Origin: Rhodopseudomonas palustris
GTDB lineage: Bacteria; Pseudomonadota; Alphaproteobacteria; Rhizobiales; Xanthobacteraceae
NCBI GenBank assembly: GCA_016215605.1
Contig: JACRJB010000014.1
Location: 1-64,000, forward strand
Reading direction: 5' to 3'
Length of the DNA stretch: 64,000 bases
Shown: positions 36,122 to 45,272 of the stretch, in pieces
Position numbering within the stretch: the first letter of the stretch is position 1
Layout: every line of letters begins with the position of its first letter
Translations under genes and position numbers: made by a program
Notes under the pieces: model-generated
Databases searched by the model: none
Seen by the model: the letters and a program-made list of their open reading frames with translations, nothing else
Told to the model about the DNA's origin: nothing

Positions 36122-37099
36122 ATGGCCGAGAGCCGAACGGGGTGTTGTAGCAAGGGTCGCGCCGGCGATACGCCGGCGGCCTCGCGCGACGCCCCGTCAG
36201 ATGTGATCATGCCGAGCCCCGAGCCGGTCAAGCGGCGCTGGAGTGCGCCGCTCGGCGGCAGTTTCCGGATGGGCTCGGAAGACCGGCGCTTTGCCGACGA
36301 CGGCGAGGGGCCGGTGCGAAGCGTGACGCTGTCGCCGTTCCGCATCGCCTGCTACACGGTCAGCAATCTGCAGTTCGGCGATTTCGTCCGCGCCACCGGC
36401 TACACCACCGACGCCGAGCGCTACGGCTGGAGCTTCGTGTTCGAAGGCCTGCTGTCCGCCGACAGGCGCGGCACGCTCGGCCGACGCGTGCAGGAAACGC
36501 CGTGGTGGCTGCCGATCGCCCACGCTTACTGGGCGCAGCCCGAAGGGCCGGACAGCAGCGTGCTCGGCCGGCTCGATCATCCGGTCGTGCACGTCTCCTG
36601 GAACGACGCCAAAGCGTATTGCCGCTGGTCGGGGACACGGCTGCCGAGCGAGGCGGAGTGGGAGTTCGCCGCGCGCGGCGGTCTCGACCAGGCCACCTTC
36701 GCCTGGGGGGACGAACTGACGCCGAACGGCGAGCATCGCTGCAACATTTGGCAGGGCCGCTTCCCGGATCTGAACACGCAGGACGACGGCTATCTCGGTA
36801 CTGCGCCGGTGCATGCCTTTCCGCCCAACGGCCATGGCCTCTACAACGTCGCCGGCAATGTCTGGGAGTGGTGCGAGGACACGTTCTCGCCGCGCTATCA
36901 CCAGGTGACTTCGCCGACCGATCCACGACATTCCGAGCCGGCGCCCAACCGTTCGATGCGCGGCGGCTCGTTCCTGTGCCACGAGTCGTATTGCAACCGC
37001 TACCGCGTCGGCGCGCGTAGTTCCAACACGCCGGATAGTTCGGCCAGCAACATCGGCTTTCGCGTCGTGGATGGGCCGCTGACCGGAGCCCCCCGATGA
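36122..37099 (+). CDS. Formylglycine-generating enzyme (SUMF1-type sulfatase activator)
   Basis: A 325-residue FGE-sulfatase-domain protein. The C-terminal core CHESYCNRYRVGARSSNTPD keeps both catalytic cysteines (C286 and C291, spaced as C336/C341 of human FGE). GGSFRMGS and NVWEWCED are the other hallmarks. It oxidises the sulfatase cysteine to formylglycine using oxygen and copper. AAGGAAG supports the 36122 start; MPSPEP at 36209 would be a shorter alternative. It overlaps the ClC gene by ATGA. Confidence 0.93.
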   Translation: MAESRTGCCSKGRAGDTPAASRDAPSDVIMPSPEPVKRRWSAPLGGSFRMGSEDRRFADDGEGPVRSVTLSPFRIACYTVSNLQFGDFVRATGYTTDAERYGWSFVFEGLLSADRRGTLGRRVQETPWWLPIAHAYWAQPEGPDSSVLGRLDHPVVHVSWNDAKAYCRWSGTRLPSEAEWEFAARGGLDQATFAWGDELTPNGEHRCNIWQGRFPDLNTQDDGYLGTAPVHAFPPNGHGLYNVAGNVWEWCEDTFSPRYHQVTSPTDPRHSEPAPNRSMRGGSFLCHESYCNRYRVGARSSNTPDSSASNIGFRVVDGPLTGAPR

Positions 37100-38895
37100 C
37101 GATCGTGCCGCCGCCGAACGTTGCGCATCAGGCGCCGGCTGGGGGACCGCGGCTGCTGCCCATGGCGTTGCGCAACTTCGTGCGCAATCGCGAGACCGGG
37201 CTGGTGCTCGTCGCCATCGTGGTCGGGCTGCTCAGCGGTCTCCTGGTCGCGGCGATATCGACGCTCAGCCAGCTCGCGCACGCGCTGCTGTTCGACATTC
37301 CGTTCGACAGCCATCTCAGCGCCACCGGCGTCATCTCCTGGCAACGCACCGTGCTGGTGCCGACGATCGGCGGCGCGGTGCTGGCGGTGATCGCTCTGAT
37401 CTTCGCGCGCCGGGTCAAGGGCCAGCAGCTCGCCGACGCCATCGAAGCCAACGCGCTGTATGGCGGCCGCGTCTCGTTCCGCGGCAGCATGCTGATTTCG
37501 ATCCAGACGCTGCTGTCGAACGGCTTCGGCGGCTCGGTCGGCCTCGAGGCCGGCTACACGCAGATTTGCGCCACGTTCGGCTCGCATATCGGCCAGCGGC
37601 TCGCGGCGCGGCGCAACGACATGCGGCTCCTGGTGGCGTGCGGCGCCGCCGGCGCGATCAGCGCGGCCTTCTCGGCGCCGCTCGCCGGCGCGTTCTACGC
37701 GTTCGAGGTCGTGCTCGGCGCCTACACGGCGGCCAGCCTGATTCCGGTGATCGCCAGCGCGGTGACGGCGTGGCTTGTGGCGCGCCATCTGACGCACACC
37801 TCGTTCCTGATGGTGCCAGGATTTCCCTCGCCGGTGTCGGTGGAGATGATCGGCCAGACCGCGCTGATCGGCGTGATCTGCGCTTTCGCCAGCATCCTGG
37901 TGATGCTCGCCGTGGCGTTCTCCGAGCGCTGCTTCCAGCGACTATCAATCTTCAACGGCATGTTGCGGCCGGTGGTCGGCGGCGCGCTGCTGGGCGCCCT
38001 TGCGCTGCTGACGCCGACCGTGCTCGGCGCGGGCCACGGCGCGATGCAGATCCTGCTGGTGAGCAACCCGGCCTGGCTGCTGCTCGCCACCACCATCATC
38101 TTCAAGATGATGGCCTCGGCGATCTCGCTCGGCTCCGGCTTTCGCGGCGGCCTGTTCTTCGCGTCGCTGCTGCTCGGGGCGCTGATCGGCCAGCTCTACA
38201 GCGTGGTGATGAGCGTTCCGTTTCCGACGCTGGCGTTGCAGCCCGGCACGGCGGCGATCGCGGCGCTGGCGGCGTTCGGCACCGGTGTGATCGGCGCGCC
38301 GTTCAGCATGGTGTGTCTGGCGTTGGAAATCACCGGCGATTTCTCCGTCACGGTCGGCGCCGTGGTCGCCTCGACGGTGTGTGCGCTGATCGTGCGGGAG
38401 CTGTTCGGCTACAGCTTTGCCACCTGGCGCTTCCATTTGCGCGGCGAGGCGATCCGCGGCCCGCAGGATGTCGGCTGGACCCGGCAGCTCAGCGCCGCGT
38501 CGCTGATGCGCGCCGATTTCGAGCACGCGCTGTCGACGGAAACGATCGGCGAGGCGCAGAAGCTGTTCTCGCCGGCGCGCGTCCGCCAGCTCGTGCTGCG
38601 CGATCCCAACGGCCGCTACGCGGGGCTCGTCACCTCCGCGAATCTGCATTCGGTCACCAGCCAGACCGACCTGCAGCTCGACACGCTGGCGCAGCAGCGC
38701 GACGAATATCTGCTGCCCGGGATGTCGATCCGCGAGATCCTGACGGCGTTCGAACGCAGCGAGGCCGACGTGATGGCGGTGGTCGATCGGCCGGATCACC
38801 TGGTGGCGATCGGCACGGTGAGTGAGGCCCATGTGCTGCGCACCTACGGCGAGGAGCTGGAGCGCCGAAATCAGGAACTGTTCTTCCGGCAATAG
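37096..38895 (+). CDS. ClC-family chloride channel/antiporter with CBS domains, divergent filter
   Basis: A 599-residue membrane protein with the ClC architecture of about 17 helices, then a cytoplasmic CBS pair from about residue 470 (SAASLMRADFEHALSTETIGEAQ). The usual GREGP segment reads GSVGLEAGYTQ and the GxFxP-type segment reads GGLFFASLLLGA, so two of the three ion-path motifs are changed. Translational coupling to the FGE gene ties it to sulfate-ester metabolism. Export of released sulfate or a counter-ion is an appealing but untested idea. Confidence 0.82.
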   Translation: MTIVPPPNVAHQAPAGGPRLLPMALRNFVRNRETGLVLVAIVVGLLSGLLVAAISTLSQLAHALLFDIPFDSHLSATGVISWQRTVLVPTIGGAVLAVIALIFARRVKGQQLADAIEANALYGGRVSFRGSMLISIQTLLSNGFGGSVGLEAGYTQICATFGSHIGQRLAARRNDMRLLVACGAAGAISAAFSAPLAGAFYAFEVVLGAYTAASLIPVIASAVTAWLVARHLTHTSFLMVPGFPSPVSVEMIGQTALIGVICAFASILVMLAVAFSERCFQRLSIFNGMLRPVVGGALLGALALLTPTVLGAGHGAMQILLVSNPAWLLLATTIIFKMMASAISLGSGFRGGLFFASLLLGALIGQLYSVVMSVPFPTLALQPGTAAIAALAAFGTGVIGAPFSMVCLALEITGDFSVTVGAVVASTVCALIVRELFGYSFATWRFHLRGEAIRGPQDVGWTRQLSAASLMRADFEHALSTETIGEAQKLFSPARVRQLVLRDPNGRYAGLVTSANLHSVTSQTDLQLDTLAQQRDEYLLPGMSIREILTAFERSEADVMAVVDRPDHLVAIGTVSEAHVLRTYGEELERRNQELFFRQ

Positions 38896-38930
38896 CCGCT
38901 ACGGCCGCAGATCCATCTCGATCCGGAGTG

Positions 38931-39620
38931 GAGAAGACCCCCGACGCCGATTTGCTGCGGGAGATGATCGGCTTTGCCGCCCAGCGGCTGATGGAAGCTG
39001 GAGGTCGGCAGCCTGACCGGCGCCGGCTACGGCGAGAAGACGTCGGAGCGGTTGGCGCAGCGCAACGGCTACCGTGACCGCGACTGGGAGACCCGGGCCG
39101 GCACTGTCGAGCTGCGGATCCCGAAGCTGCGTAAGGGCAGCTATTTTCCGGGCTTCCTGGAGCCGCGCCGGATGGCCGAGAAGGCGCTGACCGCAGTGAT
39201 CCAGGAGGCCTATGTGCACGGCGTCTCGACCCGCTCGGTCGACGATCTGGTCAAGGCGATGGGGATGAGCGGCATCTCCAAGAGTCAGGTGTCGCGGCTG
39301 TGCGAGGAGATCGACGACAAGGTGAAGGCCTTCTCGACGATGCCGAAACCGACGTGCTGGCCTTTATGAGCTTCCCGCCGGCGCATCGCACCAAGCTGCA
39401 CTCGACCAACCCGATCGAACGCCTCAACGGCGAGATCAAGCGGCGCACCGAGGTGGTCGGCATCTTCCCCAACGAGGACGCCATCGTCCGCTTGGTCGGA
39501 GCCATCCGGCTCGAACAGAACGACGAATGGGCCGTCCAACGTGCCCGCTACATGACGCTGGAGACCATCGCCCCGATCGGCGATGATCCCGCCGTCAGCC
39601 TCCCGGCCTTCGCCAACTGA
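38931..39620 (+). pseudogene. IS256-family transposase remnant
   Basis: The reading starts EKTPDADLLREMIGFAAQRL. An extra A near 38995 shifts the frame, and it continues [19 protein letters not shown] through [18 protein letters not shown]. Then about 150 residues, including much of the DDE core, are missing at about 39331. It resumes [30 protein letters not shown] to the normal C-terminus LPAFAN at 39620. The following 70 bases, with the AAAGGGACACGATCC type of end, may be the right terminal repeat. The element cannot transpose by itself. Confidence 0.88.
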
Positions 39621-39851
39621 CCGGCCCGGACCCTACCGGCCATCGCGGTGACCCACCGTCAGATACACCACGCAAAGGGACACGATCCCACGGCGTCGTA
39701 TGGGCCTCTTCGTTACCACGCCACCCCGAGTGTAACGAGCGGTTCGGATTCGCCGTTTGACCGATCCTCCGAGATAAGAGATAGGCTTCAGGCGGCCAGG
39801 CTGCGGTTATGCGCGGTTTCGATGGACGTCACATCTCGGAAGATCGGTGCG

Positions 39852-40496
39852 ATGAAGGCGCGACGTGCAACGACCAAGATCGGCACGCGGGATCCCCTCG
39901 CCACCAAGGCGAAGATCCTCGACGCCGCCACCCGCGAGTTCGCGATGCGGGGGTACGACGGCGCGCGGGTCGGCGAGGTCGTCAAGCGCGCGCGCTGCAA
40001 CATCAACCTCGTCTATCATTACTTCGGCAACAAGGAGAAGCTGTTCATCGCCGTGATGGAGCGGGCGTATTCGCGCATCCGCCTGCATCACAAGGACATG
40101 GAGCTGCGCAACGCGGACCCGCAGGATGCGATGCGCGGCTTGATCGTCTCGACTTTCCGGATGTTCGTCGATTCGCCGGAGACCATCGGATTGCTCGTCT
40201 CGGAGAACATTCACCGGGCGCGGCACATCAAGAATTCGCCGCTGATCGTCAGCATGTACGACGCGCTGCTGGATTTCATGCGTGAGACGCTGGATCGCGG
40301 CGTCGCGACCGGAGTGTTTCGTTCCGGCGTGGACCCGACCGATTTGTTCATTTCGATCAATGCCGAAGGCTATTTCTATTTGTCGAACCGGCACACGCTC
40401 GGCGTTATTCTGCACCAGGATTTCATGACCGAGGCCCGCCTTCGCCAGCGCGAGGCGTTCATCACCGACGTCATCATGGGCTTTCTCCGGCCCTGA
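39852..40496 (+). CDS. TetR family transcriptional regulator
   Basis: A 214-residue regulator. The helix-turn-helix lies in the first 60 residues (TKAKILDAATREFAMRGYDGARVGEVVKRARCNINLVYHYFGNKEKLF). The C-terminal domain resembles the TetR_C/RutR-like class (NINAEGYFYLSNRHTLGVI). Start 39852 (MKARRATTK) is favoured; 39822 is in frame. It is followed 113 bp later by a co-directional catabolic set whose promoter contains a TAAG/CTTA dyad. Confidence 0.9.
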   Translation: MKARRATTKIGTRDPLATKAKILDAATREFAMRGYDGARVGEVVKRARCNINLVYHYFGNKEKLFIAVMERAYSRIRLHHKDMELRNADPQDAMRGLIVSTFRMFVDSPETIGLLVSENIHRARHIKNSPLIVSMYDALLDFMRETLDRGVATGVFRSGVDPTDLFISINAEGYFYLSNRHTLGVILHQDFMTEARLRQREAFITDVIMGFLRP

Positions 40497-40547
40497 AGTT
40501 CTCCGCAACCGCTCTCGGTCGCGCCTGTGCAGGCAGGGCAAGCGCGC

Positions 40548-40586
40548 TTGACAGACCCGTAGCAAACTACTAAGTGAACGCTTAAT
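40548..40586 (+). promoter_or_regulatory. Promoter and candidate TetR operator of the catabolic set
   Basis: TTGACA (40548-40553) is followed after 17 bases by TAAGTG. ACTAAG (40569-40574) and CTTAAT (40581-40586) form a near-perfect inverted repeat over the -10 region, a position where a TetR repressor would block transcription of the gene at 40610. Confidence 0.45.
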
Positions 40587-40609
40587 TAGAAAATACGGAG
40601 GACACCAGG

Positions 40610-41653
40610 ATGGGCGACGTCTTGCAGGCGCACGATCTCCCCGCGACCATTGCGACCGAGGAGAGTCTCGAGGAGCTGCTGTCGCGGCCGCCGGTCTGGC
40701 TGTCCGGTCTGCTGGCGCAGGTCCCTGGCGACATCATGGTTCTGGGCGTCGGCGGCAAGGTTGGGCCGACGCTGGCGCGCATGGCGAAGCGGGCGGCGCC
40801 GGGCAAGCGCATCATCGGCGTCGCGCGGTTCTCCGAAAAGGGCCTGCGAGAGAGGCTCGAAAGCTGGGGCATCGAGACGATCTCCTGCGATCTGCTCGAC
40901 CGTGAAGCCCTCAACGCGCTGCCGGACACGGCCAACATCATCTACATGGCGGGCAAGAAGTTCGGCACCGACGTCGATCCCAGCTTCTCCTGGGCGATGA
41001 ACACGCACGTGCCCGCGATGGTCGCCGAGCGCTTCCACGCCGCGCGCATCGTCGCGTTCTCCACCTTGTGCGTGTATCCGTTTGCGCCGATTGGTGGCGG
41101 CGGATGGAGCGAGGACGTGCAACCCGGTGCGACCGGCGACTACGCGACCAGTTGCACGGGCCGCGAGCGGATGTTCTCGTACTTCTCCCGCCGCCACAAC
41201 ACGCCCGGCCGGCTGATCCGGCTGAACTACGCGATCGACATGCGTTACGGCGTGCTCCACGACATCGCCCGCTGGGTGCTGGACGGAACGCCGATCCCGA
41301 TCGGTACGGCCTATGCTTCGGTGATCTGGCAGGGCGACAGCAACGCGCAGATTCTCGGCGCGCTGGCGCACGTGACGACGCCCACCACTCCGCTCAATGT
41401 CGGCGGTCCGGAGCATATGAGCGTCCGCCTCGCGGCCGAAGAGTTCGGCCGCATCTTCGGCAAGAAGCCGGTCTATGAAGGCGAAGAGACCGCGACGGGC
41501 TGGTACAACACCACGCTGGCCGCACAGCGCCTCTACGGCTACCCGACCGTGTCGCTGGCGCGGATGATCGACTGGGTCGCCGACTGGATGCAGCGCGATA
41601 TGCCGTCCCATCACAAGCCGACGCACTACGAAGAGCGTAACGGCCAGTTCTGA
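40610..41653 (+). CDS. NAD(P)-dependent epimerase/dehydratase family protein
   Basis: A 347-residue extended SDR-like protein. The Rossmann segment DIMVLGVGGKVGPTLARMAKRA starts near residue 42, a modified form of GxxGxxG. The YxxxK catalytic pair is not clearly seen; the region around ATSCTGRERMFSYF aligns where it should be. It is therefore an atypical member. CGGAGGA precedes the ATG. It begins the TetR-controlled set with EthD-like, FAH and GMC genes. Confidence 0.75.
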   Translation: MGDVLQAHDLPATIATEESLEELLSRPPVWLSGLLAQVPGDIMVLGVGGKVGPTLARMAKRAAPGKRIIGVARFSEKGLRERLESWGIETISCDLLDREALNALPDTANIIYMAGKKFGTDVDPSFSWAMNTHVPAMVAERFHAARIVAFSTLCVYPFAPIGGGGWSEDVQPGATGDYATSCTGRERMFSYFSRRHNTPGRLIRLNYAIDMRYGVLHDIARWVLDGTPIPIGTAYASVIWQGDSNAQILGALAHVTTPTTPLNVGGPEHMSVRLAAEEFGRIFGKKPVYEGEETATGWYNTTLAAQRLYGYPTVSLARMIDWVADWMQRDMPSHHKPTHYEERNGQF

Positions 41654-41707
41654 ACGGCGCGATCGTCCGCTTCCGTGCGCGTCGACATCGACGCGCGCGA
41701 ACCCTCA

Positions 41708-42421
41708 ATGGTGGATCTCGACATGAGCCATGCGACTGCATCGGGCGTCGGCCTGATGGCCTTCTGGGCCGATATCGATCCCGACTATGTGCTGCGCTAT
41801 CAGCAGTGGCACAATTGCGAGCACATTCCGGAGCGCGTCTCGATTCCCGGCTTTCGCGAAGGGCGTCGCTATCGCACGATCAGCGACGCGCCGCACTTCC
41901 TGATGTTCTACGAAACCGACGCCACCAGCGTGCTGGCGTCCGCGGCCTATATGGCGGCGCTGAACACGCCGACCGACTGGACCCGCGAGGCGCTGACCCA
42001 TTTCCGCAATCCGGTGCGCAGCATCTACACGCGTCTCGCCGCCGCCGGGCAAGCCGGACCGTTCACATCCCCCTATGTCGTCTCGCTGCGGTTCGATCTG
42101 CCGGAGGGCGGCGAGGACGATTATGCGGGCGCCTGGATCGCGGCCGTTGGCCAAAGCCACGGCGTCTCGCGGGCGCGGCTATGGCGCGCGGACGCAGCGG
42201 TCAGCAACATCGCGACCTCGGAGCGGAAAATCTACGGCGGCGGACCGGGCAAGCAGGCCTATCTGGCCCTGATCGAGCTGGAACTGCCGCCGGATCAGCT
42301 TCCCGATCCGGTCGCCGCCGGCGATGCGGCCTGTGCGGTGCGACGCGCCGACGAGGAGCGCGGCAGCTACTGGCTCGAGATCGCGCACCGGTCGCCGACC
42401 GCGCACAACGACGGGAATTGA
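41708..42421 (+). CDS. EthD-like dimeric alpha/beta-barrel protein
   Basis: About 237 residues with two ferredoxin-like halves: LMAFWADIDPDYVLRYQQWHNCEHIPER and VVSLRFDLPEGGEDDYAGAW. The WHNCEHIPER segment is typical of EthD/DUF4286-like stress or degradation proteins. The start is uncertain (41708 ATG, 41723 ATG or 41675 GTG). It lies 1 base before the FAH gene, so it is in the same transcript. The function is unknown; such proteins often act in monooxygenase or decarboxylase pathways. Confidence 0.65.
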   Translation: MVDLDMSHATASGVGLMAFWADIDPDYVLRYQQWHNCEHIPERVSIPGFREGRRYRTISDAPHFLMFYETDATSVLASAAYMAALNTPTDWTREALTHFRNPVRSIYTRLAAAGQAGPFTSPYVVSLRFDLPEGGEDDYAGAWIAAVGQSHGVSRARLWRADAAVSNIATSERKIYGGGPGKQAYLALIELELPPDQLPDPVAAGDAACAVRRADEERGSYWLEIAHRSPTAHNDGN

Positions 42422-42422
42422 C

Positions 42423-43271
42423 ATGAAGCTCGTGCGGTTCGGACAAGCCGGCAAAGAACAACCGGGCGTCGTCGATCAGGCGGGCGCGGTGCGCAGCCTT
42501 TCGGGTATCATTGACGATATCGACGGCGCCGCGGTCTCGCCCGAGGGATTGGCGAAGCTCAAGGCGCTCGATCCGGCGACCTTGCCGCTGGCGCCCGAGG
42601 GTGTGCGTCTCGGTCCGTGCGTGGGCCGGGTCGGCAAGCTGGTCGGGATCGGACTGAACTACTCCGACCACGCCGCCGAAGCCGGCTTGCCGGTGCCGAC
42701 CGAGCCGATCGTCTTCATGAAAGCGACCAGCTCGATCTCGGGCCCCTACGACGACGTCGAAATTCCCGCCGACGCGATCAAGACCGACTGGGAGGTCGAA
42801 CTGGCCTTCGTGATCGGCACGCGCGCCAAGAACGTCTCCGAAGCCGACGCGCTGCGTCATGTGGCTGGCTATTGCATCGTCAACGACGTCTCCGAACGCG
42901 CGTGGCAGACCGAGCGGCAGGGGCAGTGGACCAAGGGAAAGAGTCACGACACTTTCTCGCCGATGGGACCGTGGCTCGTCACCGCCGACGAGATCGCCGA
43001 TTCCAGCGCGCTCGGGATGCGGCTCGAGGTCAACGGCGTCACCCGGCAGAACGGCTCGACCCGGACGATGATCTTCAACGTGCCGTATCTGGTCAGCTAT
43101 CTCAGCCGGTTCATGACGCTGCACCCGGGCGACGTGGTCACCACCGGGACGCCGCCCGGCGTCGGCCTCGGCATGAAGCCGCCGCTGTATCTCAAGCCGG
43201 GCGACGTGATGCGGCTGGAGATCGACGGGCTCGGACATCAACGGCAGGCCGTCGTTCTGGAAGGTGGCTAG
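42423..43271 (+). CDS. Fumarylacetoacetate hydrolase family protein
   Basis: A 282-residue FAH-fold protein. VGIGLNYSDHAAEAG is the substrate-loop start, and IVFMKATSSISGPYD and DWEVELAFVIG carry the metal-binding acids. MTLHPGDVVTTGTPPGVGLG is the conserved C-terminal block. Family members cleave C-C bonds of 2,4-diketo acids or isomerise/decarboxylate dienoates. In a pathway with a lactonase-like TIM-barrel hydrolase and a DapA-like lyase, a late diketo-acid step is plausible. Confidence 0.9.
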   Translation: MKLVRFGQAGKEQPGVVDQAGAVRSLSGIIDDIDGAAVSPEGLAKLKALDPATLPLAPEGVRLGPCVGRVGKLVGIGLNYSDHAAEAGLPVPTEPIVFMKATSSISGPYDDVEIPADAIKTDWEVELAFVIGTRAKNVSEADALRHVAGYCIVNDVSERAWQTERQGQWTKGKSHDTFSPMGPWLVTADEIADSSALGMRLEVNGVTRQNGSTRTMIFNVPYLVSYLSRFMTLHPGDVVTTGTPPGVGLGMKPPLYLKPGDVMRLEIDGLGHQRQAVVLEGG

Positions 43272-43275
43272 CGCA

Positions 43276-44901
43276 ATGGCGAGCAGTCGCGAGGCTGCTT
43301 CCATCGGCCGGTTCGACTACATCATCGTCGGCGCCGGATCCGGCGGCTGCGTCCTCGCCAATCGGCTGAGCGCCATCCCGAACGCCCGCGTCTTGCTGCT
43401 CGAAGCCGGCGGTAGTGACAATCGTCTCTGGGTCCACGTCCCCGTCGGCTATCTCTACACGATGGGCAATCGGGCGGTGGACTGGTGTTTCAAGACCGAG
43501 CCCGAGCCCGGCCTGAACGGCCGCTCGCTCGACTATCCCCGCGGCAAAGTGCTCGGCGGCTGCTCGTCGATCAACGGCATGATCTATATGCGCGGCCAGG
43601 CGCGGGATTACGACGTCTGGCGGCAGATGGGCAATCCGGGGTGGGGGTGGGACGATGTCCTGCCCTATTTCCTGAAATCCGAACGGCACTACGGACCCGC
43701 GGATGCGTATCACGGCGTGGCGGGAGAGCTGCGCGTCGAGCAGCAGCGGCTGCAATGGCCGGTGCTCGACGCCGTTCGCGAAGCCGCTGCCGAACTGGGC
43801 ATTCCTCCGACCAGCGATTTCAACCGTGGCGACAACGAGGGCGCCGGGTACTTCGCGGTGAATCAGCGCAACGGCATCCGCTGGAACGCCCGCAAGGCGT
43901 TTCTCGATCCGGTGAGGAACCGCACTACGCTGCGCATCGAGACCGGCGCCGAAGTCGAGCGCATCCTGATCGACGAGGGGATGGCGACCGGGATCGTCTT
44001 CAGCAAAAGCGGGCAGACGTTTCGCGCCGAGGTGTCGGGTGAAATCGTGCTGGCGGCCGGGGCGATCGGCACGCCGAAGCTGCTGGAGCTGTCCGGCGTA
44101 GGCGCAGGCGCCGTGCTGTCGCAATACGGCATCGCGGTGAAACACGAACTTCCGGGTGTCGGCGAAAATCTGCAGGATCATCTGCAGATCCGTACCGTGT
44201 TCGGCGTCACCGGCGCCCGGACGCTCAACGATGTGTCGGCGGGGTGGCTGGGCAAGCTGCGGATCGCGGCCGACTACGCGCTACGGCGTCGCGGGCCGAT
44301 GGCGATGGCGCCGAGCCAGCTCGGCATCTTCACGCGGTCGTCGCCGCACTACGACCGCGCCAATATCGAGTATCACGTCCAGCCGCTGTCGCTCGACGCC
44401 TTCGGTCAGCCGTTGCACCGGTTTCCGGCGCTGACCGTCTCGGTGTGCAACCTGCGGCCGGAGAGCCGCGGTGCCACCCATATCCGTAGCAACGTGGCGC
44501 GCGAGCCGCCGAAAATCCAGCCGAACTATCTGTCCACCGAGAGTGACCGCGTCGTCGCCGTGGACAGTATCCGGCACGCCCGCAAGCTGATGGCGACGGA
44601 GCGCCTGCGCGGCTATCGCCCCATCGAACTGAAGCCCGGGCCATCGATCACGACCGAGGAGCAGCTCGCGCGCGCCGCCGGCGACATCGCCACCACGATC
44701 TTTCATCCGGTGGCGACGGCACGGATGGGGCGCGACGCGAGGGCGGTGGTCGCGCCGGACCTGACGGTCCACGGCATCGCCGGCCTGAGCATCGCCGATG
44801 CCTCGGTGATGCCGACGATCCCTTCGGGAAATACACATGCGGCCGTCACCATGATCGCCGAGAAGGCGGCCGATCTGATCCGGGCGCGGCGACGTGATTA
44901 G
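43276..44901 (+). CDS. GMC family FAD-dependent oxidoreductase
   Basis: A 541-residue choline-dehydrogenase-like enzyme. The FAD motif GAGSGG is at residues 19-24 and LLLEAGG follows. GMC signature 1 is GKVLGGCSSINGMIYMRG and signature 2 is GAIGTPKLLELSG. The C-terminal catalytic block is FHPVATARMG. It oxidises a primary or secondary alcohol. The ATG at 43276 is preferred over an in-frame GTG at 43264 that would overlap the FAH stop. Confidence 0.93.
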   Translation: MASSREAASIGRFDYIIVGAGSGGCVLANRLSAIPNARVLLLEAGGSDNRLWVHVPVGYLYTMGNRAVDWCFKTEPEPGLNGRSLDYPRGKVLGGCSSINGMIYMRGQARDYDVWRQMGNPGWGWDDVLPYFLKSERHYGPADAYHGVAGELRVEQQRLQWPVLDAVREAAAELGIPPTSDFNRGDNEGAGYFAVNQRNGIRWNARKAFLDPVRNRTTLRIETGAEVERILIDEGMATGIVFSKSGQTFRAEVSGEIVLAAGAIGTPKLLELSGVGAGAVLSQYGIAVKHELPGVGENLQDHLQIRTVFGVTGARTLNDVSAGWLGKLRIAADYALRRRGPMAMAPSQLGIFTRSSPHYDRANIEYHVQPLSLDAFGQPLHRFPALTVSVCNLRPESRGATHIRSNVAREPPKIQPNYLSTESDRVVAVDSIRHARKLMATERLRGYRPIELKPGPSITTEEQLARAAGDIATTIFHPVATARMGRDARAVVAPDLTVHGIAGLSIADASVMPTIPSGNTHAAVTMIAEKAADLIRARRRD

Positions 44902-45028
44902 CAGCGTCGCCGATACCAATTCCGCGACGCGCCGCGAGTGGGCGCGACGAACGACCGCCGCTGACGGGCGTGAAAAGTGTTTTTCCCCGATGTCCGCCCT
45001 TGACAGCCATCGATCTCGACGGCTCAAT

Positions 45029-45041
45029 GTAACGGCGTTAC
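45029..45041. promoter_or_regulatory. GTAACG-G-CGTTAC palindrome upstream of IclR
   Basis: A perfect 6-bp inverted repeat, with an extra GTAACG half-site at 45051-45056. TTGACA starts 29 bases before it (45000-45005). The position in the 370-bp gap 44902-45271 suits autoregulation by the IclR protein. Confidence 0.45.
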
Positions 45042-45074
45042 CTACAGAGAGTAACGAAGGATTGGGAGGCGTCG

Positions 45075-45272
45075 ATGCGGCCGGAATCGAGCAGGGACAT
45101 CTGTCGCCGTCCTGCCGTGCACGCGGCAGCGTCGACGGCCGGGACCCCCGGTTTGTCAGGCTTTCAGCTTCACGGCGCAGCGGACTTTCGACGTTACGAA
45201 CCGCCCCTGCGTATCCGGCCGCGGCTGCCCATTCGAGCCGGTCGCTTTGCGCGTGCGGGGGAGATGGTTTGA
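45075..45272 (+). CDS. Possible small leader ORF overlapping the IclR start
   Basis: A 65-codon frame preceded by a good GGGAGG site 6 bases before its ATG. Its TGA shares the A with the IclR ATG (TGATG), the layout of translational coupling. The product is Arg-rich, with no known family, so it could be a leader rather than a functional protein. Confidence 0.3.
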   Translation: MRPESSRDICRRPAVHAAASTAGTPGLSGFQLHGAADFRRYEPPLRIRPRLPIRAGRFARAGEMV

